Below are positions 32,311-43,884 of a DNA stretch of 64,000 nt, piece by piece. Under the pieces are notes generated by a model. That model searched no databases. It was not told the DNA's origin and saw only the letters and a program-made list of their open reading frames with translations. Position 1 is the first letter of the stretch, and every line of letters begins with the position of its first letter. A program made the translations under genes and the position numbers. This stretch comes from Paraphysomonas bandaiensis (lineage: Eukaryota; Chrysophyceae), in assembly GCA_965644295.1 (NCBI GenBank), contig CBFFRP010000400.1, positions 1-64,000 on the forward strand, read 5' to 3'.

Positions 32311-35300
32311 ATGGACAGCTTGTGGAAATGCGCAATATGTCAGGGAATATTCAGTTCAAGTCAGAGTCTGGGGAACCATGGAAGATACTGCTCGCCACTG
32401 TCTTCAGAATCAGAGATTTGTACATCAGAGCAGTATTCTAAGAAACGAAAAGCTGCATATGGACCTCAGGCTTACACTATTCATGATGATTACAATCAAG
32501 ATGACAGTGGAATTGATGAGTACAGTGACTGTGAGGACTCATCAATTCCTATGTACATGTGGCAACATCAGAGACTGGAGGAAGCAAGCCCAACTGGAAA
32601 TACAGAGTTTCCAATCTGTCATCCAGATTATGACGCGGAAGACAAACCACTCTCCACGTATAAGAAGCTCCAGGAAGTGTTTTACGACAAGTCTTATGGC
32701 GTGGATGCATTGGGAGCTATGAATCTTGAAAGCTTTATTGAAGCTGTCAGCACTTCGAGTAATCATAACATGTCAGATATTTTGCTTCTCAAGTTGTATG
32801 CATTTGGAAGAAAGTGCAAGTTAAGCCGATCTACAGGAGATGCACTTCTGGAATTGATTCGCTTATTCAAACCTTGTGAAGAACTTCCAAAATCATGGAA
32901 GACAGTTGTGTCGAATTTCAAAAAGAGAACACAACATTACAGATATGTTGAAAAGTCTATAGGTTGGCCATCTTCGTGGGAAATGGAATCTTGGAAAATT
33001 TCTGGACAGAAACCTGACGAAATCATTGTTCGAGCACGAGACCCATTGGAAATGCTAAGTTATCTGGCCGTCGACCCGACAATTCAGTTCTCGTGGAAAG
33101 AGCACGTTCATTATGATACATTTTCCATGACAGATATTAATACTGGTGAGAACTATGTTGGTGATCTCATGTCATCATCCTGGGCGAAGAACACGGAGCG
33201 AGTTATACGCCAAGAAAAAAATCCTGAAGGCAAATTAATGCCATGTCTACTGTATCATGACGGGGTTGCTATGGGGCATGGTGCCAACATCAAGTCTGTG
33301 CCAGTCCTGGGGACATGCGGCAATTTCAGCGATGAGTTAATTCGGAAAAATATTGCAAAGTTTTGCTTAGGTTTTATTCCTGACATCACAAGCACGATAA
33401 GTGTCGAAGCTCTGATTTCTCATTTGATGGAACGTGGAATGAGCCGAACCGCAGCAGGGAAGGAAGTCAGGTGGTTTAACTTGCACTTGGAAAAAGAATT
33501 CTGGAGTATGGTTACGGCTCCTCTCAAAGCTGCTTCTTCTAGAGGTGCAGAGATGTATGTGTTAGGAAAGGGTTTAATTACCGTTTATACCTTTCATCCT
33601 TTTAGCATTGGAGATGACCCGGCCATCCATCGACAGTTTGGCTTATACGAAGGAAATTCCCGCTTTGCATGTGTTACATGTGAGTATCCTCTGAGGGCCG
33701 GTGTTTTTTATAACCCAGACCTTCATCCGAGGAGAGATGGCAATGCCATTGCTGAACAGTGCCGAAATGTGAATAGTGGTCAGCTATCAGACAAAGAAGA
33801 GAAGTATGTTCGTAAGTTACTTGATAATAGATGCATCATGCCGTTTGTAAACGCCTTCCATCATGCGTTTATGGGCTACAACAACCATTGCTTCAATAAT
33901 CCTCAAGACTTATTTCACCTGTTTTGTGCTGGTATTGCAAAAAGTCTTGTTTTATGGATTCTTAGCGTTGTTGACAGTATTAGCACAACAGTAGACCGAA
34001 CATTTCGAAATATTAAGGGCGTGTTGGATGCCAGACTTAAGTTGATGCCTCAGGTTCCTGATATGCCACACGTGAATTGGACAGTCTTCAAGAAAGGCTT
34101 GATGCACATTATGAGCAATAAAAGTAAAAAGGAAAAGGGTCACTCGACTGGTTCCGGAGGTGGATATAGATCAAGTGAATTCATCACGGCACTATTGCAA
34201 CTTCTGTTTGCGGTATGTTTTTCTAAATTGTATTCTCTATATTATGTGCTTGACATCACCTTTTTACATTAGATTGGCACGGATGGTCAAGTGCTACCGA
34301 CAGATACCAACTACAGTTATTGCAGCAAAAATTCACGGCACCTGCGTTTAGGCAATGTAACAAAGAAAGTGTTACAAGCAATTAAAGCCGTGCTGAACGT
34401 CTATTTTGAGTGCAAGAAAAGCTGTTTTACTGATGGTGACATCCTGAATGTGGACCGTATGTGCCACGATATGGTTGCTAAGGTTTTACTGGTATGGGAT
34501 TTGAAACAAACACTTCTTGGTAACCAGCCATCAAGTCCATTAATGCGCAAACTCCATTCTGTAATGCATCTTTCACTTAATATTTCCATGTTTGGGGCAT
34601 TATCAAAGTCTGATGCGGGTACTTGGGAATCAAGCAATCGCTATTTTACAACCGAAAACTGGCGACGCACAAGCAGGAGGTATACTTCTTCTAATGTGGA
34701 GATGCTAACATTAGCAATATGCCAAGATCATTGTCGAGTACTTGAGTTTATAGCCGCGTGCCACACACACGACACTGAATACATAAACTCTCTGAAGCCA
34801 GAAATTCCACCGGAGGTCGTTCTAGTTTACCCCATGAGAAATGTCAAACATGTGCGGTTATGTGTTGATGCTAACCACTCCTTGTTTATTTGTGAAGAAG
34901 AAGGAATAGAATTGGAAGAATTTATTGGACACAAGGAATTATCTAGTAACTCCCTTACTGATTTTTGTAAACAAGCTCTTGGTGATAAGAACTGGAACTG
35001 TTTACAACGTGGTGACATCTCGTTGAAGTTAATACAGGCCCTCACCTACAATGCCAACAAAGAGAGTGGCATTGGTAAAGGATCTCATCATGCCATGAAA
35101 GGGGCAGAGAGTCGAAAACCACGCTTTGATTTCATATGCATCCAAATGGAAAGTGGAGACATACAAGTTGCTCAAATAGTATCGATGCTTCAGTTGTCAG
35201 CGGCCAACAACACTAAATATCTCTATATTGTTCAATACATGGAAAAATGTACGACCACTATTCTTGACCCGTTTTCAAAATATAAGTGGGAGGTACTGCG

Positions 35301-35688
35301 CTACAACAGGCGACGACAACCTCAGTTTTTTCAGGATATTATTAATTTTGAAAGTATTATTGACACAGCTTTTATAATACCAGATTCTTCTTGCGATGTC
35401 GTCGTGGGTAAGCCTCAAATTTCAGATCGTTTTTGGTTTATTCCAAGGAAGTTTTTTGATCGTTGTGGGTGGGATGATTTGGATTTTATTAACTGTCATC
35501 ATATAGAGGGAATGCAACAATATATCAGACAAAATAGCTCCGGTGCAATTGTTCTTGAACGTAATGTGCATGGCCACGACAGTCATAACGCAAACAATGA
35601 GAGTGGCAGTAGTGACCACTCATCAGAATGTGATAGCAATCCCAGTACTGTTTACAGCACCGGTGACTCTTCTGACAATGACACATAA
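32311..35688 (+). CDS. DDE-type transposase of the CACTA/KDZ group
   Basis: Two exons, 32311-34212 and 34273-35688, with a 60-nt GT-AG intron in phase; about 1105 residues. The N-terminus has a zinc-finger-like CAICQGIFSSSQSLGNHGRYC. The core follows the KDZ/Plavaka and CACTA (Tnp2) plan: PVLGTCGNFSDELIRKNIA, then GDDPAIHRQFGLYEGNSRF with ACVTCEYP, then PQDLFHLFCAGIAKSLVLW. A late acidic block, DAGTWESSNRYF, could supply the catalytic glutamate. The C-terminus is acidic and serine-rich. The protein would bind the subterminal palindromes and cut at the CATCGGTGGG ends. Both exons are open, so the copy may still be functional. CACTA or KDZ placement is not settled by eye. Confidence 0.85.
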
Positions 35689-35859
35689 TTAATGTTGCGC
35701 GCTTATTATTGATTATGATCATAGAATGCACAGCCATACTTGTTTAGTAATAATAATATATAACAAAAAAAGATATATTATACTATTCACCGCTGTGTTG
35801 CTTGCCTATGTACATTGTGAAACTTAAAACAACATCTGATGGTTCAAAACTCAGGTACC

Positions 35860-36140
35860 TACAGGTCTTTCGTCTTATACCTATAGGCAACGAGTAGCAC
35901 TACCTATAGATAGTACCTAATCCTTCGATACCTATAGGTGGGACTTGAGGTACCTATAGGTAGGTGCCTAACTCTTATCACCTATAGGCAGGGTAGCTAG
36001 GTATACCTATAGGTAGTGACAGCTAGGTACCTACCTATAGGTAGGGTCCTTAGGCATGCCTATAGGTGGGTACCTATTAGGTAGGTACCTATTAGGTACC
36101 TGCGATGGACCTATAGGTAGGTCGAGCGACCTATAGGTAC
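35860..36140. repeat. Right subterminal array of TACCTATAGGTA palindromes
   Basis: Mirror of the left array, with the same CCTATAGGTA core in both orientations up to 20 bp before the right inverted end. Confidence 0.9.
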
Positions 36141-36159
36141 TAAATTCGACCCACCGATG

Positions 36160-36275
36160 TCTACCATTAACTAACACAAATTCTCATATCCTACTATTTA
36201 ACGCTACAGAAGCTGCTTGTGCATCGCCGCAAGCACCAAGGTGTAACGTGTAACCACTTCCGTTCTTGTGTGAGG
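36160..36275 (-). repeat. Dispersed repeat fragment, copy 2 (split by the transposon)
   Basis: Continues the 29800-29826 sequence across the transposon and aligns with 25275-25390 through CTACTATTTAACGCTACAG and the AGCACCAAGGTG block. It has a small TAACGTG insertion relative to copy 1. Confidence 0.75.
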
Positions 36276-36514
36276 GAGAAGCTCTCTGCGGACGTTATGA
36301 CTTGAATACTTGTGTATTTATTGTTCACTTTCCCTACAATAGTATACTACTTCGCTAGAAACGGCTACATATACTTCTCGGATAGTGTATATCTATTACA
36401 AAAATACAGCACCGTATGAAGGACAAGATACGACAATGAAATTAATTGAAAATGAATTAAATGATACGCAACCATGTGAAGTATATATCAGTACAACCAT
36501 ACACTATCTATTCC

Positions 36515-36833
36515 ACAAACCTCCCACTTCACAGAACATACTAGGATGCTATCGGATCACAGAATGGTACCTTACCTATAAGATTTATTGTTCCTGATAT
36601 GACATAAATCACATTTGTACGGCAATATAAGTACCCCAACTCTATAGGCATTGTGCAATGCTTGCTGGTATGTACAAACCTCCCACTTCACAGAACATAC
36701 TAGGATGCTATCGGATCACAGAATGGTACCTTACCTATAAGATTTATTGTTCCTGATATAGGACATAATTCACATTTGTAAGGCAATATAAGCACCCCAG
36801 CTCTATAGGCATTGTGCAATGCTTGCTGGTATG
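36515..36833. repeat. ~160-bp tandem duplication covering the 3' end of the SfsA-like gene
   Basis: 36515-36673 and 36674-36833 are direct copies with few substitutions and a 2-bp length difference near 36600/36760. Confidence 0.92.
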
Positions 36834-37638
36834 CTAGATCTATATTAGACGGAGTAAACGAGGTTGCATCGCCGCGTTGAATTAAAAACAAAATTGCTGC
36901 TTTTCCACCAGCAAGGACGTGGCGAGTTAAACATTGTGCGTGTTTGGTCGCTCGGTCACTTACTGCATCCGGGAACTCTGCCTTCACCTCACTATTAGTC
37001 GATGCAGAGGGAAAAGCCAAGGTTACAGATTTCACCTCTATGAGCATCCGATTGGCTATGCCACTACTCACAGTATTTTCCTGTTGTTTATTATTTTCCA
37101 ACGATGGCGTTGATGACTTTCGTTTCCGTTTCTTTGATGGGGAAGGTGTAGCAAGAACAGTACCAACTGGGTTAAAATCAAGTTCAAAGTCAATCCTGCA
37201 GTCACCGACTTTAACTTCACTCTTAAGTTCTGAAAACCCTTTACATTCTTCAATCAATCCATCACTTAGAGCTTTCGATACAATCTTATTAGCCAATGCA
37301 GAGTGAATGCCTACCCAAACACCGTTGACAGATATCATTTGTAATGTATGTGCATACTTTCGTTTCATATTATTTGATACTGATACAATACATGGAGGCT
37401 GTGGTATAGCAGGTGGTACTAAATTAAGCATAGATCCTGTGTTAGGACAGTGAACAGTGATAGTTTCCTTGTTATCATCTGCATTACTTGTATTTAATAT
37501 AATGTCAGCTAAAAATCTCTTATATCTCTGTAATAATGTAGCTGATAGTAGTCTTTCTTCAAATTTATAGACAATTGTAGGGTTAGACATGTTTCTATAA
37601 TGAAATGGATTGAGTGTGTGGTTAATGAGGTTGATCAT
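36700..37638 (-). CDS. sfsA: SfsA-family protein
   Basis: 312 residues; the second ATG at 37590 (MSNPTIVYKFEERLL) fits the family start better than 37638. SfsA proteins have an N-terminal OB-like fold and a C-terminal nuclease-like core. Seen here: RYKRFLADIIL and HCPNTGSMLNLV at the N-terminus, then LIEVKSVTLAF, AEFPDAVSDRATKHAQCL, AILFLIQRGDATSFTPSNID and YQQALHNAYRAGV. The order and acidic/lysine residues of the nuclease-like core are kept. A low-complexity basic insert (PSPSKKRKRKSS) splits the domain at ~160-195 and could be a nuclear signal. The C-terminus enters a tandem duplication: the nearer copy has a 2-bp insertion and an extended tail, the farther copy a shorter tail. The function in eukaryotes is unknown. 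Confidence 0.88.
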   Translation of the reverse strand: MINLINHTLNPFHYRNMSNPTIVYKFEERLLSATLLQRYKRFLADIILNTSNADDNKETITVHCPNTGSMLNLVPPAIPQPPCIVSVSNNMKRKYAHTLQMISVNGVWVGIHSALANKIVSKALSDGLIEECKGFSELKSEVKVGDCRIDFELDFNPVGTVLATPSPSKKRKRKSSTPSLENNKQQENTVSSGIANRMLIEVKSVTLAFPSASTNSEVKAEFPDAVSDRATKHAQCLTRHVLAGGKAAILFLIQRGDATSFTPSNIDLAYQQALHNAYRAGVLILPYKCELCPISGTINLIGKVPFCDPIAS

Positions 37639-38422
37639 ATCATATCCATGTATAGCTTACACGCTGCTGCTCCACATCCTCCATATAACTACACATGTAC
37701 AGTACATTATATCCTTAAAAAATAAGGGTTATTTAGATTGAAAATGTAAATATCATAGAATTAGGACATATAAATGGGGTTATTGTGAGGTAGGTATAGA
37801 AAATAGTGTTATTTTAGTCAATGTTGCTGATGGTGAGTGAGGGAAGAAACGGTGGGGTGTGGTATAAATAACACATTAAGTCAAAAGTCGTAATTTTTGT
37901 ATATAAAATCAAGAAAAAAGTGATTTTTGTACATAAAACTAAGAAAAATAGCTACATACAAGTACAGTTTATACTATTATTGATATCTAGAAAACTCAAT
38001 AAATTCAATATAATCTAAAAACTCATAGATTTTTATACTTATATTCTATAAAAAATACACATATAGTTGTTCATCGATTTGTTCATCGTTTTTTTCATTG
38101 AAAAGTCATCGATTTTTCATTAAAAAGTCTCTTTTTTTCACTTTTCACTGAAAAATCGATGACTTTTCAATAAAATAATTGATGAAATCGATATGCACAA
38201 CCACCCCCAGAGTATACTGTATATGTCTATATTTATATACTGTACATGTATGTATGAGATTCTACTTAATAAGTCTATTAATTCATTCGTACATACATAC
38301 ACAGTTAGGACACAAGATTCAAACCATCCTCTTATATTCATTATATAAATAATCTTGTATTCTTATTATCCTATTCATTCATGTATATTTATGATATAAT
38401 TTAACTATAAAACTATAAGGAG
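37639..38422. other. Divergent intergenic region with a strong hairpin
   Basis: AT-rich shared upstream region of sfsA and the RING protein gene. It contains an exact 23-bp inverted repeat (arms at about 38097-38119 and 38147-38169, core GAAAAGTCATCGATTTTTC). Confidence 0.7.
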
Positions 38423-41400
38423 ATGATGATTGTATGTCTATTATATATTAACCTCCTGTTACTATGGGGGGATACATGCAATGCATTACCATCAATAGAA
38501 AAATATGGATATATATGGACTTTATCATTATCAAATATCAGTCATACAATGGCATGTGCTAATAATGGTTTAAAACCATCATCTTCATATGATTTCATTC
38601 CATGGAATAGAACTATTATGGAAGATATTGTAACTTCATTCAATAGAGATGTTATCAAGACAGGATATGGTATAAATGGGTGTTGTGTTCCTGGTTTATG
38701 GTGTGATCAATCTGTTTGTTTCACACAATCGCTTAGTCCGCATTACTTTAATTATCAAGGGTCTCAGGATATTGCCGCTTATACTGTATATACATGCGTA
38801 GGTAGTCCAGTTGATGATACTGTTAGTATAAGTTCCGTGACACTCAATGGTGGACAGTTGACTATCTCTGGTCATAATTATGGACTTAATGATACATTAA
38901 TTGATACCACTATTGGCGGTATTCCCTGCCGGAATAAGGAAATATGCAGCAGTGTGTGCCAAGTATGTGACGACTACAACTGCCCCAAAGATAGTGTGTG
39001 CTTATCTGTGGGATCCACAAGATCATGTTTAATGTATTGTGGGGGACCTGCTGACAGTAGTTGCCCATGTGACACGACATGTCAGCATGTGAACGTATAT
39101 ACCGGACAGGATTCTTTCGTGTCTGCGCACTTTTGTGCCCCGAAGAACTTAGATTGTGGTAGTTATAGAAGTTCACATAGCAGTCAAGTTCGATGTGAAA
39201 CACATCGCTCGTATTCATGGACTTCAGATAGTACGGTACGTAGATGCAGTCTAACTGTTACACGGCTTCATTGATATTTCCTTTTTGTACAGGGCCCGCA
39301 ATCATTGAATGTTGCTATTGCTGTGTCTCAAAATTCAGCAATTGTTTCACACACTCAGAATATGGAAGCTTGTACCAGCGATATGAACTGTCACGATGAC
39401 TCCATGTACACATCTGATACCTGTGAGTATGGCTCTTGTTCGTATGAGCCTTATACTCAATCACTTGACGAGCCTTCTGGACAAATGTCTACTCCTTTTG
39501 GAAGTGTATACCCTGCTATTACAGAACGTAGTACTCCTTTCACGTATGTTACCTTTATTGCGGACGATATGATATCCGAACAAGATCTCTTCGAGTCCAC
39601 TGTACGCCTTACTGGAAAACTATCATCTGTAAGCGACGTCGATGATTTTCCAGTTGAATATATGCCACTGAATTTTCCGTTTACGTTTTTTGGGAATACC
39701 GTTAACGACATCGGAATTAATCCTAATGGTCTTATTTCATTACCTCCGTATGTGCCCTGTTTTGCACTTGCGGGTACTTTAAATGTACGTACACATTGCT
39801 CTTCTCTGATTCTTTTGGTTGCTGAAATATATAGCATAAATCCAGTATGAGTGAAGTGTCCATGCTTAAGAATATACAATATGAACTATCTTATCGCTGT
39901 GAATATATCTAATAGTAATTATTTAATCGTAGTGTCCGGTATTCGGGACTGACACAAATGTGATCTCAATTTGGGGCTCAGATTTCGACCTTCGTCTTGG
40001 TGGCCAAGACTCCACGGTTCATGTTTTGGAACAGTCACGAAGCAACGAATTATATTTCAATGACGTATATGGCATCAATGCTGATGGGTTTCATGTGCTG
40101 TACTCGTTTGTATACAAATATGTCCAGGGTAGTGCACGAGACAGTCCATCCAATCCTGTCACTTTTTCTCTCTCCATGTATGAAGATGGCTCGATTCGGC
40201 TAAGATATCACACAGCACATGCTACGCACGCATCCACCGATGTGTATGGTATTTGGGGGTCGCGTGCGTCCACGAGTGATGAAACAGGTTCCCGATATCA
40301 TGAGGAGTCCTTACCAAAAGATGTGGTGAGTAGTGGAACAGATGTGACGTTTTGTGCCATTACCACAATGTCATGTGCTCCTGAGACATCCGCCCGCGAA
40401 GGGTCTTCAGTAACTGTCACTCTACTTGGGGACGCGCCATCATGTACTGCATTAGGTGAAGCAGGCTTGTTAACGTATTGTGTATGGATGGGAGGGGGTG
40501 ATGGCATGGTTACCACACCCACTTATATCCAGAGCAGTAATGGAACTTCTCTTTTGTGCCCAGTACCTTCCCTCAATGTATCTGATCATTCCCTTGTGTC
40601 ACTTGATATATCCTACAACGCAACCCGTGATGTATTGTATTCTACTGTTTCTGATGGACAAAAAAGCCTTTTTACCAAATCGTATGATACAAGTACAGGG
40701 GAAATAACGAACGGGCACGTTATGTTCCGTTATATTTCTGCGGTTGCAGACGAGGTTGAATATGGATGCAACCCACTTCAGTCCTCACCTTCAGTGTGCG
40801 ATTCATGTTTAGTGTGTGGTGGCAACAGCAGCACAGTGGACTGCAATGGCGAGTGTTTTGGAATGGCCTACATTGACTCTTGTGGAGTATGCAGTGGGGG
40901 CTCGACAGGTTTGTCTCCTGGTGCGTCCTGTGACTTATCCGGTGTTTCAGATGATTGGAACAATAGTAATATACTGGACACCGTATCGAAGACAATACTG
41001 TTGTTGACAATGATGGTGTGCATGACTTTCATATTTTCTGCGTGCATGAGAGTTATACGAGCCTCATTCATCGTGGGCAGAGGCGACGACCTGACTGACG
41101 AAAATGTATTCGGTGGTCCTGCTTACCCTTTGCGCCGTGGCAATGGCTTATCTCGTTTTGAAATTGATGCCCTTGGTCAGATGGAGTACTCCGCTGGGAC
41201 CAAGTTGAACTCATCGCACCAGCACTGTACGGATATTGAGACATCGCTGACTTTTGGAAACGACGCCCCTCTAATTGATTTTACTGTGGAATGTGCAATT
41301 TGTTTGAATGATCTCAATGAAGGCGATATGTGTCGGCAACTTCCCTGTGATCACCTCTTCCATCGCGATTGCATAGATCAATGGTTCACCCTCTCAGTGG

Positions 41401-41690
41401 CATGCCCGATGTGCAAGCGGAATATTCGTGCTATTCTCCACGGGGATGACACAAGCACTACGTCTTCCAGCGCGTCCAGTTTTCCGAGTCGTCGAACAGA
41501 TACATCACCTTCCACTGGTAATCCACTTCCCACAATTTCTCCCTCACCATCAGTAGTGTCATCGGAAAACGTAGAGCTCAACCCCATCGTAGAATTAGCG
41601 CCGCGTAATACGGAAAACGTTACTTCTCCTGATACCAACGCAGCATCTGAAACTTCTGGGTATTCCCACGTGCCCAATTCAGAGGAGTAA
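38423..41690 (+). CDS. Secreted/membrane RING-H2 protein with cysteine-rich and nidogen-like ectodomain
   Basis: Three exons: 38423-39235, 39293-39784, 39933-41690; 1020 residues, all in phase. The N-terminus is a signal peptide (MMIVCLLYINLLLLWGDTC). The ectodomain has cysteine-rich stretches (~150-260). Then comes a NIDO-like segment split by intron 2: LNFPFTFFGNTVNDIGINPNG, CPVFGTDTNVISIWGSDFD. COMP/thrombospondin-like repeats follow (SCLVCGGNSSTVDCNGEC, DSCGVCSGGSTG). One transmembrane helix lies at ~795 (TILLLTMMVCMTFIFSACM). The cytosolic tail carries a RING-H2 finger (CAICLNDL...CDHLFHRDCIDQW...CPMC) and a serine/proline-rich end. It is probably a membrane E3 ubiquitin ligase whose ectodomain binds extracellular ligands; substrates are unknown. 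Confidence 0.88.
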
Positions 41691-43312
41691 TCGTATAACT
41701 CCAGCCACATATATGTATAAATACTTTTAAGTTCAAACGATTACACTTTTATATTAGCATATCAAAATTTAGGTTCTTTTGCCTGTATGATAGTGATGAA
41801 TTAGTACTCTGTCTGCCACATACGATAATAATACATAGCGTAGTCCTGCGGTGAAAAGAAATTCCTGAAGTATGCTAGTTGTACAATGAGAATCGCCTCA
41901 ACTTGAAAGCTTGAGTACGTATTAAAATTCCTCATAGGGGTGTAATTGAACCAATGAAATGTAGATATGACTGTAGAAATGGAGTTGGTAGACGACACTT
42001 CATTTACTGGTCAAAAAAGGAACAAAACACATAACCTAGCCACTGTTACATTATAAGATTCTATCATTGATCATTGTACTTCAAAGAAGTGCGTGCTCTT
42101 TTCATAATATTGTTTGTTTCATTATTTCTCCATTATTAATAGTAGCAATGCACATTAAAGTTGCCTTCAAAATGCGAATGGCAGTACTTTCAGTGGATAA
42201 TATAGAATACGTATATTGTATATTATTGCATTATTGCAGAAGGCAACTGAAGTAAATGGTAAATGGTAAATGTGAAATGTGACCTTCTAAGAGTTAAGGA
42301 TTCAAAACGTCCTGAGAACTGCAGTTCTAATTTGGGAAGTTCTTAGTTTAATTTTAGGCCATATTCTAGCTTTAGTATCTGCTGATTATAGTTAGTAACA
42401 GCAAAAGTCGTAACGATTTACTTCATGACATCATGATTCGCTGTATACATAGGTACTCTTTAGTAATGTACTACTATTCAAGGCTTAACGTATATTATAC
42501 AAGTAGGGTTCTAGAAATTTCATACAGTATAGAGAGTTAACTTCCAGAGCTTAATTGATTATTCTCGGACTATCACAGAAATATTCTCTGCACTATCTCA
42601 ATCAATTCTGTATTACTTCTAGATTAAAAATATTCAAGTCTACTTATGATATTCCAAAACTTAATTTGGTAATAGATGAATAAGCCGGTATTCCAACAAC
42701 ATCGGACGCCCAGGCTGTGCACTCGAGCAATTCTGAAACACCACTACATCAAAACCTTTACAGTCTTGAAGTAATAGAAGCGGGGTGTCTAGAACTGTAC
42801 TGAACTGGAACTACAAACCTTCAAGTAATCCTTTCATTCAAAAATTAATTTCACCTATAAGACATTAAGACCCACAATCTTTTACAAGATAATTAAACTA
42901 AGATCAAATCATTCACTATCACACTCTGATAAACGACTTCCTTCACTCGTATTTACAGTATAGAGTAGGAGTAATTCATATACACACTGAGAGGGGGGCA
43001 TGATGTCTACCATCATGAGCATGATTATCCATATCTATAAGATAACACCCTTATAATCAATCAGATAATCAGATGAACGACATAAAGTAACTGAAGCTTA
43101 TGAGTATGTTGATATACACTGTATTCATATGTATCATTACATGATAATCAACCCTATCAGCTCATTCTTATCAATTGATATTATCAGCCTTTAATGACAG
43201 GAGCAAGAAGATCACATACAATCGTTTCTCTTTAAGATTTTAATGATGATGTTCAGTGTATAGATTTCCATAATGTAGACATACATACAGTGGAATACGG
43301 TGACATGTATGC
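41691..43312. other. AT-rich intergenic region
   Basis: 1.6 kb between the RING gene and the MITE fragment. No supported ORF, RNA gene or repeat was found. Confidence 0.6.
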
Positions 43313-43402
43313 GTATCTTCAAAGATGCCTTAAATATTGAGATAATAATTACCTGTATTCTAGCCGTAGTTCTATTACAGTAATATAGTTACTCCCGAAA
43401 AT
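43313..43402 (-). repeat. MITE-like element, family TATCGGCA, copy E (fragment)
   Basis: Matches the reversed core of the other copies (CAAAGATGCCT, AATTACCTGTATTCTAGCCG) and ends where the TATG microsatellite begins. Confidence 0.7.
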
Positions 43403-43563
43403 GTATGTAGGTATGTATGTATGTATGTATGTATGTATGTATGTATGTATGTATGTATGTAGGTATGTATGTATGTATGTATGTATGTATGTATGTATGT
43501 ATGTATGTATGTATGTATGTATGTATGTATGTATGTATGTATGTATGTATGTATGTATGTATG
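43403..43563. repeat. (TATG)n microsatellite
   Basis: 160 bp of TATG with two TAGG units, about 320 bp upstream of the GFA-family gene. Confidence 0.97.
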
Positions 43564-43884
43564 CATATGTCGGTAGGTACACTATTACTTCAATTCGATT
43601 CGAACATTTCTTTTTCTAGTAATTTTTTATAGTGGTGTATGTATGTGGTAGGCATTACTAGTATAAACCCTCCATATGGGAAGTGGACCATCCCTCTACC
43701 CACATCTATCTACCTTACTTCACTGACATCTTAGTGTATATCTATATCTATATATAGACATCACCATCTACTCCTAAGAAGCTTCTTATCAATCTCCACA
43801 TATCTCTCTATCATTTCCCTTAGAAAATACCCTTCTCCAACTACCTTCATATAACACATACACATACAGATACATACATAGACA

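Larger units (their letters stand above)
29827..36159. mobile_element. CACTA/KDZ-type DNA transposon, 6333 bp, with palindromic subterminal arrays
   Basis: Perfect 10-bp inverted ends CATCGGTGGG / CCCACCGATG. Inside both ends are arrays of the palindrome TACCTATAGGTA and variants (29857-30190 and 35860-36140). Two genes are transcribed divergently from 32006-32310: a DDE-type transposase (plus) and a companion protein (minus). The flanks match the dispersed repeat at 25260 and 55100, which serve as empty-site references. Comparison suggests that only TC is duplicated at the site. That is nearer to the 2-3 bp duplications of CACTA elements than the 8 bp usual for Zisupton-type KDZ elements. 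Confidence 0.9.

Noticed and set aside
29819-36168. 8-bp target duplication for the large transposon
   Set aside because: Flanking octamers TCGACCTC and TCTACCAT do not match; empty-site comparison supports only TC.
36385-36597. Small plus-strand ORF downstream of sfsA
   Set aside because: It lies in the 3' tandem duplication and has no coding features.
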